Below, in pieces: positions 29,040 through 40,500 of a stretch of DNA of 64,000 bases. Numbering within the stretch: the first letter of the stretch is position 1; every line of letters starts with the position of its first letter. Origin of the DNA: Heligmosomoides polygyrus polygyrus (lineage: Eukaryota > Nematoda > Chromadorea > Rhabditida > Heligmosomidae); NCBI GenBank assembly GCA_947396885.1, contig OX377201.1, positions 27,629,923 to 27,693,922 of the forward strand. Direction: 5' to 3'. Under the pieces are notes generated by a model, which was not told where the DNA came from, made no database searches, and saw nothing but the letters and a program-made list of their open reading frames with translations. Both the position numbers and the translations under genes were made by a program.

Positions 29040-30970
29040 CCGGAATTCCCTGATGTGAACAGAACACCTTTTTGGACACAAGAACACCTTGTTCTAGTGA
29101 TTTTGCGCGCCGCCTTACTATAAAAGTTGGAACCACCCAGCCACTACGTGAAGCGACAAGTAGTGCCGCCTCATGTAAAAAGAGCCGAGTGATGAAATGT
29201 CTAAATACTGGAGTGACCCTGGCGATACATTGCTGTAGATCCTACTATATATAATTCGTGTAATCCGTGGCTCACGTTGTCAGTCACGAGTACAGGGACT
29301 GAAGCCAAGAGATGCCTACGATAGCGCGGCGTATGCCAGCAGGGTTATCTTTGGGCTCTACCATGGGGATTGCTGGCGAACTATATCCTTGGCGTCGGAT
29401 CGTCTAAGTTTAGGATATTTTGAGTGGGCAACGCGTCAGGGTATGGATGAGGATCAAGTGCCGTGCGCCGGGAATAAGAAGACCAGATGCAGATTCGTCA
29501 AACGTGCGTAGGAATTCAGAGTAAGGACCAGTAGGAACCAGTAAAGGGGGTTCAGTAAAGTGGGACCAGCGACGGGAGGCCAGTAAATGTGAACCAGAAA
29601 GGGGACCACTAATACACATATTAAAACGGCACAAAATACGCCCAAGATGGTCAGTAAAGCATTGATTTGATGAGGGCTTACATAGCGAAAGTTCGAGCAC
29701 TAACAAACTTTTCGGTGCAAATCTAAAGAGATCCACCACGTAATTCTCTCACATTTGCCAATGTTTCCCAGGCAAAACATGCTTAGATGTCCTCCTGCAG
29801 TAATGCTACCCGTGTCTGCGTGATCAGTTTTTCTAAATTAAGTTTTTGGACGATTCTGGAATTCCTGGACTTTGTGGAGAAGAATGAGGGTAAAACAACA
29901 ATTGGACTTCCCCTCCAACTTAAGGCAATTGCGTTCGTAAATTCAATGGATTCAGAAAATGCTATATGGTGCGAAGCACCATTTAAATTTTGGCAGCCTA
30001 GCACAAGTAGACAACCTCAGTACGGATTGAAGCATGCTAGGAGGTTAGCTACGAAGACAGCAAGCGATAGGGCAGGGTAGATAGGAAAGGAACTGATACG
30101 TGGCGCAAAAACCGCTCATCTGGACCGGGTTAGAAAACTGGAACGAAGTTCATCCGTGAGCTTTTTCTCCGGCTAACGCTTATCATGGAGCGGTCAAGAG
30201 ATCACGTTGAAAATCTCTTTTGATTGCAAAACGTATGACTATGAAAACACAGAATCTCTACGTTTGCTAAGGTAATAGAATAGTGGTAATGGAGTTAAGT
30301 TTACCAACGAAGGATATTGGGCAGAGGACAAGTTCAGCTATCTATGATATGATATAATCCGTCGGATGATATAAATCTACCCACCATTCACCCATCTCAA
30401 CACTCTCGTGAATTTCAGGTCATGCTTCAATTTCTGCGCTCTACCCACATAACCCTGGGTAAAGCCATTCATGAATCCGGCCTCTACCCTCAATTAGGTG
30501 ACCTCGAATCATGTGGTCTACGTTGCTATATCGCCTTATCCGCCAGCGTTTCGGTGTATTGAAGTAGTTTTAACAACAGATCTCAGATTCATCAACTGCT
30601 TATCAGCCTGTTACAGTACATAAAAACTACCGCCAAACCTACTGATACCGCGATTCATCAACATTCGGTGTGGTAAATTTGGAGTCGAGCTCTCTGTGTC
30701 GGTCACTACGTAGGTCGATATGATGAATCCGCAGTGAGATAATACCGGCGGTATCATTGATAAATCTGGCTCCAGATGAGGTTATCATATCTGATTCGAC
30801 TCCGCCTATTGCCCTTCTAACTGCGCGGACTAAATGGCCAAACGATCCAACTGAATCATGAAGCTTCCATTGTACTCAGATTTTATTGCAGTACACCGAT
30901 CAGGTTTGAGTATTTTTCCTTCATCTGTTGGAGCACCGATTTCCTCGAATGGTAATGTGGTGGACTCCTG
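29040..30970. other. No recognisable gene
   Basis: Long stretch without conserved frames. It holds weak repeat-like GATATGATATAATC motifs near 30340-30370 and TATACCC/GGGTAA segments near 30400-30790 related to the MITE at 20100. Confidence 0.5.
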
Positions 30971-30973
30971 AAA

Positions 30974-31387
30974 GTGGTAGCAGAGCCCGCGGTCGTCCGA
31001 AAACACATGGAGGCGAAATTCGAAGAGGATTTACACCTACTATTCATTCCAGAGACGAAGGGAAAGGATTCGCACCAGACAGGAATCAGTAGAGACGTAT
31101 CGTCGCCCGAGATGCTCAACAGCATGGGAGGAACCAAGTTTAAGTCTAGGTTGTGTCGCGCTCTTGTGTTCGGCTTCCTTTTCTTTTCCGTTAGCAAAGC
31201 ACACCGAACGAAATCTTTCTTACGTAAACAAGGCTACTGTAATCGTTTCCGAGAGAGATATGCGAAATTTCAACGACTTCCATCCACACATCAAACTTGG
31301 GCAACCCGACTTGTATTTTTCCAGGACTATCTACATCCTAACAATGAGCAGCTAAAAGATGGAAAAGGTGAATGCTGCAATTGCTGA
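30974..31387 (+). other. Unassigned open frame of 137 codons
   Basis: The frame begins MVAEPAVVRKHMEAKFEEDL and includes an acidic/basic N-terminal half, then a Cys/Phe-rich segment. I recognise no domain, splice structure or repeat homology. Low complexity of support: it may be a transposon relic or chance. Confidence 0.5.
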
Positions 31388-31439
31388 TCTTGCCTTACTC
31401 CATATTATGTTAACATAAACTCTCATAGCGATGTTGTCC

Positions 31440-31640
31440 CCTGCGATCAAAACTGGAGCACCAGCGGGACTCGAACCAGCGCCTCCTGCTAACCTGGTGA
31501 GAACGCTCTACGCCATTACACTACCAGGGCTGTTTGATTGGACGCACACCCACCCCTCGTAGAGCCTATCAGCGCTCACCTGTATGTTGGGATGAGCCGG
31601 CCGCCATATCAGAATGGAACCATTTGAGCTGAATATCTTG
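31440..31640 (-). mobile_element. tRNA-derived SINE, family 2 (diverged)
   Basis: Minus-strand copy with leader, GTGTAATGGCGTAGAGCG box A and box B GGTTCGAGTCCC; the body is truncated after GCTCCAGTTTTGATCGCAG. Confidence 0.5.
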
Positions 31641-31644
31641 AGAA

Positions 31645-33580
31645 AAATTTCTCACTTTATTTTCATCCTTCTTTTCAACAAAATGAACTGAATCATTTCT
31701 ATGCTAATATAATTATAAAGTGAAGATCAGTACAAATGATAAGACATCACAACAACATAAAATTTCTATAGAATAACATTTCGACAACATTTTACAGAAT
31801 GACATCTAGAACAATACAAAATGATTTATGGTTAGAGCCGAATTACAAAGAAATGGAGAACAAGACTACTGTTCATCTCAATAGACATAGTGGTGGTATC
31901 TGAGGAATTCTGCAGCCTTTCATAGTTCTACCTCTGATGAGCTTTCAGTATGGGGTGAAACCGTCCTACTTCAAAGAATAGCCTTCAACTAGTACTCAAA
32001 GCAATTGTTTCAGTGCTCATTTCTTCGAACAAATGAAAGAAAAGTGGAGCAAATGTACGCCTTAGCACGGAAGCTCACAACGTGTGTGGTATCTGGAAGA
32101 AAAACAGTGGAGATACTACATAGAGAGTGGTACAGTTAAGAACCTTCCAGGGCTGTTGTCAAAAAGAAATGACGGTAACTATCCAGCTTTTCATGCCGTA
32201 GACGTTTGTTCCTATTCACTCAAAAATTCGCTTGCAGTACTTGATTGTGGGTAGCTCTTCCTGCTTGTTCGCAAACGGCCACTGCAAGGATACCTGTCTT
32301 CTCCAGACTTTAACTCAACGCTGTCATTGCCATCTTACCCTACGATATCTTACCCCACAGAAAATACAGATCTTATGGTTAAGTACAATACGAACTAAGC
32401 AGCACGTCAAACGGATAAAGCCAGATGTCGCCAGCGCCACAAGATGAAGGCGGGCGGAGATGATGTGACCCAGATGAAGGATGGTGATGATACTGTGTAT
32501 TTGGTGGTTAGGGTGTGAGTTTTGTGAGCGGCCCAAGAACCAGTCTTCGCCGTCTCTCCTGCATCTCCCCTCCCCCGTGTTGTTACACCGTTGTCGTCTC
32601 TTCGCACGTTTCTGTGACACAGCTTATCAACATCAACAACGTCTGTACTAACTGGTCTTCGAAGAGTTATAGCTCCTGCTTCACCCCTATAGTTCCAAGT
32701 GCTATTCGATGATACTCACCTACCAATGTGGACAACGTGGGCTCTCAAAGTCGTATCATCTGAAGCGCAACCATGGAACGCTTTGTTTTTCTGTGTGGTC
32801 AGAGGTGCGAGGGACTGTTAAAGGTACTCTGATAAGATTAGTGATGAACGTTCTGTAACCACCAGCGGAGTATTCCAGGAGTAGGCCGACAAAACAATTC
32901 GTCTTTAAGTCCTGTTCAGCTCAGTATAAGGTCTCCAATGGATCCTCTTCCTGGAATGAAGGACTTGTAGGTAATAGCGCCGCCATCTGTGTGGATTAGC
33001 CAGCTGGAAAGAAAGGTGACTGCTCTGTATCGGGTGTAATCCACCTGATTTCTACCTTGCGGTCAGGAGTACATTGGCGAAACCAATCGTCCTCTGCATG
33101 TGGGGATAAAGGAGCATATGGAGAGGAATGAGAGGCTTAGGGCACTCAGGCTGCCATAGGACCAACTGTCATGGCGGAAAGAATTTTGGCGTTGAGGTGG
33201 AGCACGAAATTCAAACTTTGGCGCGCAATACTGGAGGCGTTCTAAATCTACTCCAGGGACGCCAGGGGCAACCTCAAGATGGATGCCCGTATATAACGCG
33301 CGGGCTGAAGCCCTATCTCATTCTCGCATTTGAGCCTGGGGTAGGCGCTGTCCCTGCTTTACCCTGAGCGGCTTTCGTTGATTCTTCAGTGGATTACGGA
33401 GGAATACCGCACTTGGGCTCTCTTCATTGGTCAGGCTTTCCAAAATTCGAAATTGAATTTTGTAAGGTTGAGGAGATTTATTGGGTGGGAAAGCTCCCAA
33501 TCGATTTGACCCTTTCGAAGAAGGCGATCCAGCCGAAGCCTTTCAGAACAACCGTTTAGAAACCTAGTGAAAAGCTTATC
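31645..33580. other. No recognisable gene
   Basis: AT-rich 31.6-32.2 kb and mixed 32.2-33.5 kb. Open frames at 32.3-32.7 and 33.1-33.4 kb show no conserved motif or splice signals. Confidence 0.5.
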
Positions 33581-33587
33581 AAAACTA

Positions 33588-34465
33588 TTAGGTTGGCAAC
33601 TAATTTCGTGGACTCTCAAGAATCTTCAGCAAAAGTATTTATTAACAAATAACTAATGCCAATCTTTAATTGAAATAAGATCCCTCGGAACGCAGAAGTG
33701 CTTCCCATATATCAGGTAGCTGGTCTGTATACCGGCCATAGAATTATTGTGCTTTTAAGGCCAAGAATCTTTGGAGGTGCATTTTGACTCGGTCCACATT
33801 ATTAAATCGTCTTCCAACCAAGAAGTACTGCACCGCACTAAAAATGTGGTAGTCACTCGGCGCAAGGTCTGGGCTGTAAGGTGGATGAGTTTGACGCTCC
33901 CAGTCAAGGTCTTCTATTTTTTGAGGCGTCCGCTTCGCTATGTTCCCTCCGTTTGGTGGTGTCAAGAAGGTATTAACTTCTGGGAGCTCTTCAAGAACGG
34001 TTCCAGCATTAATCTTCTCATCCTGGCCGCGCGCAGGCTGAACTCCGCTGGAATCGGTTCAGAGAGATTTTCAGGAGCGGAATTATCTATCAGCAAGATA
34101 ACGCCAGATCACACGTCACGAATCGGGAGCTTCAAAAAATAGAAGACCTTAGCTGGGAGCGTCTAACTCACCCACCTTACAGCACAGGCTGTGCCAAATG
34201 ACTAGCACCTTTATAGCACGCTGCAGCACTGCTTGGTTGGAGGACGATTTATTAATGTGGACCATGTCAAAATGCACCTCCAAGGTTTCTTGGCTTTAAA
34301 AGCACAAGAATTCTAAGCTGTTGGATGGGCCAGGTAACTGATAAATGGCAATCAGTCCCGCGTTCCAACATATCTTATTTTGGTTGAAAACTGTTATTTG
34401 TTATTTGTTTATAAACACTTTTGTTGAAGTCGCTTGAGAGTCCACGAAATTAGTTGCCAACCTAA
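33588..34465. mobile_element. Palindromic (foldback) mariner derivative
   Basis: Ends TTAGGTTGGCAACTAATTTC and its inverse are flanked by TA (33586-33587 and 34466-34467). Both arms encode the mariner transposase C-terminus pointing outward: minus strand 33965-33744 (LDWERQTHPPYSPDLAPSDY, QYFLVGRRFNNVDRVKMHLQ) and a decayed plus copy at 34141-34315. Each arm is more than 250 bp, so the element is a long inverted duplication and cannot make transposase. Confidence 0.5.
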
Positions 34466-34473
34466 TATATATG

Positions 34474-34617
34474 CCATTTTCACATCAAATTGGACACTTT
34501 TCAAGTCAAATTGAACACGCCTCTAAGCTAACTTTAAGACTTTTTGAATCAAAGCGAACTCTTCGTAATTGAAACCTGCGTCTTCTACATTAAACTGGAG
34601 ACTCTCCATATTAAGAT
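34474..34617 (+). repeat. Foldback family F, single arm
   Basis: CCATTTTCACATCAAATTGG and about 140 bp match the left arm of the copies at 12281 and 27030. The right arm is absent; a TTAACACGTTGACG piggyBac-like end follows directly. Confidence 0.5.
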
Positions 34618-34860
34618 TAACACGTTGACGACCGCGCAATTTTCATGTGTCGGGACCGCGCGTATTGCGCGCGTGTGATACGATATTTCGTCACCTTAGC
34701 TTAGCATAAACTGAATTTTCAGAAAGCACACCACGAATCTGATATCCGTTCTCGAAAATTTGGTTTTGTTTTTGCAATATTCCCTAAATCTTTTCCGCAG
34801 TGGGCTTCCCTCCTTTCCCCATTTTAATGGTGTCATGGGAAAATAATTATCTTTGATACG
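34617..34860 (+). mobile_element. piggyBac-like MITE end
   Basis: Starts TTAACACGTTGACGACCGCG like the element at 11988; I could not find the matching right end. Confidence 0.5.
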
Positions 34861-34867
34861 GAACTTA

Positions 34868-36022
34868 CCAGGATACTATCTCAACGGTAGGTCGGAACGG
34901 CGCAAGTGCTGTATGTGGGCAGAACCGCCTCTTCCTGGGAAGTAACAGACTGCAGGTATCTCGACCCGAATACAACTCTGCGCAGAGTTAGGGCGACGGA
35001 AGCCGCGCGTTGGCGCCCTGTTGATTCACGTGCTCCACAGCTGACGGGCGCGCGCGGGATGAGGGCTCGTATCGCGGCTAATCACAATGCATAGGTGGCG
35101 TAGAAGGGAAGAGATCGGACTCGTAGACGCGGGGTCGGGGGTTTGGATCCCGCAGACTGCGTTCGTTTTGCACTTTTGCAAAATCCATGTTTATCATATA
35201 GGTAATCCATCTAGGGGTATTATAGTGTGTTATAGAGCATGTCTACATATAACATATGCTTCAAACTACAGATTGGCTAAAATGTTCCATTCTGTGGGTC
35301 ACTTATTTTGAGCCTATTTTGTGTGAAGCTAGTTATGTAACGATAGATATTTTGTGGCACTAGTTAAAAGTTCCGACGCCACCGACAAGACTACAGTCAA
35401 AAAATTTTTTTCGCTGAAACTTTGTCTAGGGGGAGGGTCATCTGGGGTGCTGATCACGAATCTGACATCCGTTTTTCACGACTCGGTCGGAGACCACCCA
35501 TACCGTTAACAAAGGTGGTCCAGGCAGGATCACCGATTTCGCTGAAACATCGTCTAGGGGGGTTATTTGGGGTGCTGATCACGAATCTGATATACGTTCT
35601 TTACGATTCGGCCGAATAATATGGATACGGGAAGGCACCCTTGTTAACGGTAGAACATTTTAGCTAATCTGTAGTTTGAAGCATATGTTATATGTAAACA
35701 TGCTACATAACACACTGTATACTCTTAGGTGGATCGCCTATATGATAAACATGGAATTTGCGAAAGTGCAAAACAAACCCAGTACGCGGGATCCAAACCC
35801 CGGCACCTTGCCCATGAACCCGACCGCTCCCCTACTACGCCACCTGTGCACCGCGTTGAGTCGCGATAAGAGCCCTCATCTCGCGCGCGGCTTCCGTCGC
35901 CCCTAACTCTGCGCAGAGTTGTATTGGGGTCGAGATACCTGCAGTTTGTTACTTCCCAGGGAGAGGTGGTTCTACAACCCTTGGACCGTTCCGACCTACC
36001 GTTGAGATATGTAGTATCCTGG
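34868..36022. mobile_element. Foldback element with TWA duplication, family H (1155 bp)
   Basis: The terminal repeats start CCAGGATACTATCTCAACGG and are flanked by TTA on both sides (34865-34867 and 36023-36025), the target duplication typical of PIF/Harbinger elements. The arms are roughly 400 bp with insertions and contain a tRNA-like head (box A TGGCGTAG, box B GGTTTGGATCCC). The centre has a tandem GGGGTGCTGATCACGAATCT duplication (about 35435 and 35568). No transposase. Confidence 0.5.
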
Positions 36023-36559
36023 TTAGACTGAAAAATTCTAGAATTGCCATCAGAAATCGTCACCATGAGCATTCTGGATGAGAATGTCGACGAACTAAAC
36101 GAATCTAGCTAAGAGGATTAAGACAAAATGCAATGAATGCAACAAATTCTGTTGTTTAGATTGCTTTCAAATAATTCATAGCTGTTGATTGTTGATTATC
36201 CATTGTTTCTGTCTGGACTTCATTTGTGAAGTTGATCTTCTTAGTGACGTTTGATAACATCCAAGCAGTTGTAGTTTGTAATCGTGCCTGTTTTTACCTT
36301 TATTGAATGAAGTCTCAAAAATAACTTTGAAGTACAATTGATAGCTGGTCGATGCCATAATAGGTTGGCTCTGATATGTTCCCACGTAGCCATGTCACTC
36401 GTAATTTATCGTAACCGAGCGAAATTCAAGAAGCGGATATCAGATTTGTGACAGCACCTCAAATAACCCCATTCAGGGAGTTTGGACAAAGGTGGTGACA
36501 ACACTAGCTATCGATACGGGTGGCAGCCGGTCCTAATTTACCAGACGGACGTCGCCACA

Positions 36560-37045
36560 GCTTAAATAACCTCCCTAGGCAAGACCAGTGCACCCAGTGG
36601 AGCACTCTGGCACGCAGTAGATGAATGGAGACGTTGCTGGCGCCCATCAAACAACTCAACCACGGCGCGACGGGTGATCCCATATCGTTCTCCCTTGCCG
36701 TCAAAGGAAGATGCCTTGGTAGGTTGTGAGCGTTCGCGCCCGTTTCTCCCTCTCACATTCACTCGTGGACGCTCTCTAGCAAGATCACCTGCCGCCCATC
36801 GAGCTGCTTGAGCGGGCGCCAGCAGTCTCCATTCGTCCCTGTCTCATCGCTCGAGGAACACGAGGAGTGTCATATCGTTCGTTCAGGGCTTTCTCGAAGA
36901 AGTCCGACCAACGCGTTGATGGGCGTCCTGGTGTTCTCTTGAAAATTAGGTGGGTCGGCCAAGTAATGTGCTTCGCAGACATCTGCTGGACAACAGCCGT
37001 GACCGGCTGTATCCGTGGGATGTCAATAGAACATCAAGAGAACAA
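36560..37045. mobile_element. RTE-like LINE fragment with internal inversion
   Basis: Minus-strand 36952-36800 reads [20 protein letters not shown]; plus-strand 36938-37045 reads [15 protein letters not shown], a preceding part of the same protein. The two pieces meet head to head near 36940, as after twin priming during LINE integration. A further plus-strand piece (about 36575-36640) matches the segment at 22620. Confidence 0.5.
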
Positions 37046-37568
37046 GCAGACGTAGACACATTTATTGTGAAATATACAAAATACGAAGAAGGACACGACG
37101 TGAACTACAACCACCTCACAGCTACCCGTATCATTCGATATTATGTCGATTCAGCACACCTAAGTATCGTGGAAACCGATTTAGAGAAAGAGAGCACGGA
37201 AGACGATGACAGTGGAAGACAGCCTCGAAATCACGCGGAGATATGAGTGAGGCGAATCAATATGTGACGATGGAGGGAACAGATCTGATACACACGAGAC
37301 GCACTGCCGCTTTCGGCACTTCAGTTAGCCATATCAGTATTAAATACTCTACCCATAGCAGATTATTTGTCGAGCGAGGACGACAATCGGAGAGGTGGTG
37401 GTAGATACGGGCCAAAGACGGACGGGGACATGAAATCATGGAGAGACGATGAAACACATATGGACTGGGCCGATCACAATACCTTCTGTTTCAAACAGCA
37501 CTGAGGGTTGGTGGGTGGGCATTCGAGGAACATAACTATCCGAAAGAAAACGCAACAACAACGACAAC

Positions 37569-40500
37569 CTATGATACAATCTCCCGCAGCGAGCAGTTCG
37601 ACATCAGCACCTGCTTCAGCTCTTCATCCACTCCTTGCAGTATGGCGGCAACCTGCCGTACCTGAAGAAAACCCTGCTTTGACATGCCATCGAATGTTAT
37701 GCGGAAAAAAGCCGCTGAACTTTCAGCCTGCTATTTAGGGCTAACCAGGAGACTATCTCAACGGTAGGTCGGAGCGGCCCAAGTGCTGTGTATGAGCAGA
37801 ATCGTCTCTCGCTGGGAAACAACAAAACGCAAGTATCTCGACCGCAATACAACTCTGCGCAGAGTTGGGACGACGGAAGCTGGGCCGTTGGCGGCGTTAG
37901 CCCTCTGCTTGCACGCGGAGGGCGGGCTCAGGTTGGCTGGAAGCTGCGGTCATGGGGATTACGCCGCCCCTCTACCCACTGCGCCACCACCGCTCGCTCG
38001 TCATTGCTGTTTCCAATCAATTTCAGCCCGCCCTTCGCTCGCAGGCAGAGGATTAATGCTGCCAACGGCCCAGCTTCCGTCGTCCCTAACTCTGCGCACA
38101 GTTGTACTGTGGTCGAGATATTTGCATTTTGTTGTTTCCCAGAGAGAGGCGATTCTGCCCATAGACAACACTTGGGCCGTTCCGGCCTACCGTTGAGATA
38201 GTCTCCTGGTAAATTATGCCAGTTGACTGATCAGTCTAGTGCACTGACTGGGAACTCCATCTCAACACCTTAAACATAGCCTCATACACCCGCAGTGGTC
38301 ATCTGAAACAGCAACTACAGGTCTGGTGAAATTTCACCGATAGGTGAGTGAGCGGAATTTCACCCGAGTTCGAACTAACCTCCTTAGGCGGTAGATTGAA
38401 ATTGGTGCTTGTCGATAAACATGTTTGCAACTCGTGGTACAGAAATATCTTTGAATTTTGGGAGAAACACTGTTCAACAAGCGATCAAATTTTTCAGTGA
38501 AATATAGTTGCCCTTCCAGTTGACCGCTGCGAGTGTCTGAAACCTCAGAGTCGCAACGGCCAAGGGCGAAAACAGTTTATAGTTGTGCTCTCCCAAAAAT
38601 TTCGAATAACCGAATATATTCGAATAGCGACGATTTTCGAGCATTCGAATTCTAATACATTCGAAAATACAGCAGATAGTAGAGGTGATCTCCTACCCCA
38701 AAACCCTAGAGGAAGCCAATTAACTGCTCGCTTTTTTCGAAAGGGTTCATTCTCAATCCTTCCCTTTTAACCACACCCCAAAGCAGAAATAATTCTTCAT
38801 TCCCTTCGCAAATGTTTCGCCTTCCTTCTCAGCTATATGTTTTATGGACAGCTTCAGCAATGCTGCAGAATGGAGCCCTCCTTCCTACTGTGACCGTAAG
38901 TGGTCGGCCCATATTCATACTGAGCCGCAAACGCTTGCGTTATCTGTGTTATAGTAAGAAAACCCAACCGTAATGCAAATCTTGAACGACGCAGTTTCCT
39001 ACAATATCACTTAACCTCTCTAACACATGAAACCTAAAAAGCTAGACCGTTTTGTTGGTGATGATGACGTTTTGTTTTGATATGTTTGTTTCTCACAATA
39101 AGCCTGCTCGCTCGCTCGTTATCACCAGAGTATCTGTTGCCGTTCCCTTGCTATGTACTGTAAAAAGTCGCTCAATTCTTACTTATATTTGGTTTTTGGT
39201 TCTTTGCAGTTTGTCTCGCAGACTTCTACTCTATTCTATGTGTGCATTTTCCGAAATAAATAAATAAATAAACACTAGGAAGCATGATCTACAAAGACCA
39301 ACACAACTAAACATGACTGCTGGCCAAAGGCCTCGCGTTAACTCCTTCCTGACAATGCGTTTTTTCTTCTTCGTCTAATTGTAGCACCAGAAATCGTCAC
39401 TGATAGGCACCTTTATGAACGATACTAAACCAAAGAACAACATGACCTATTGATTAGTTAAGGTATGACTTTTGAATGGAAAACAATTGCTCCAGGAAAA
39501 AATGCTCGTCTCGCCTAGTCTGAAGTTGTCCGATGCGTCAAATAGGCGTCGGACAGCGTTGTCACGAAGGGGCTAATCAACGCCGCAGCTGTTAGTGTGT
39601 ATACGATTCGTCTAAAAAGGGCAGCAGGCCTAAGCGAGGCTTCCTAAGGTCGAGGTCAACACTGAGACGGTACTTCTTCCCATGTCGTGAACTATAGAAC
39701 TTGACAAAAAGATCAAAAGAGTCCAGCCTCCTGGGAGACTAAGCAAGTTCAAATCCATTGTTTGCGATTACCAGTGACATTTTGATTGTTTGTTTTGAAC
39801 ATTTTTCTTCCGTACTCGTTGTGCTGCTGCATTCTCGTATTCCCAACTTTTTGCATTCCTGTTGTGTTGTGTTGTTTTGCAATATGCTGTGGCATGTAAT
39901 AAATTAGAAATTTACGATATACAGCTTTTTAAAGATGCAGAACTACCGGGGTACCAGACAAGACTTCAAGGCAACTCACCAGCTGGGCCCGCTTTTCGTT
40001 CGCCTCTTCGAGTTCGACAATCCGCTGACGCACTCGCAGCACCAAGTCGACTATCTCGACGTGGTGTTTCGTCGCCAGCACCTTGGCGCCTGAAATAACT
40101 CGCCCTAGCGAACACTTATACTCGGAGTTTTCAAGCCAATACGAATATACGTGTGCCTCTCAGATTAGAGCGAATTAATCGAATTTAACTAAAGTGGGTC
40201 AGTTTGTGCTAGACTGCATCATCCATTGTACCATTTGCAGGAGGAAATGAGTGAGGCTCTCTCTCGCGCCGAGATCAGCAAGCATTTCTACCACTGTATA
40301 TAGATCAATGTATAAAAAGCTCCCTCGTGCTGGTGGAATACGGCGCTATATGCAGAGCAGACACACGTAAGTCATTGCTTAGTCATAGATTGTGTATACT
40401 AGAAAATGACCTGATTAGGTAAGAACGATTAGCGACGATAACCTAACCAGAGAAGGGTCTCAGGCGTAGGTCTGAACAGGGGAAATGGGTAGTACTGCGA

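Noticed and set aside
37783..38201. Two overlapping 137-codon frames
   Set aside because: They lie wholly inside the palindromic foldback element at 37745-38209.
39600..39740. Minus-strand frame [20 protein letters not shown] as a DENND6 exon
   Set aside because: It does not resemble DENND6, and a phase-correct last exon with a stop exists at 37661-37569.
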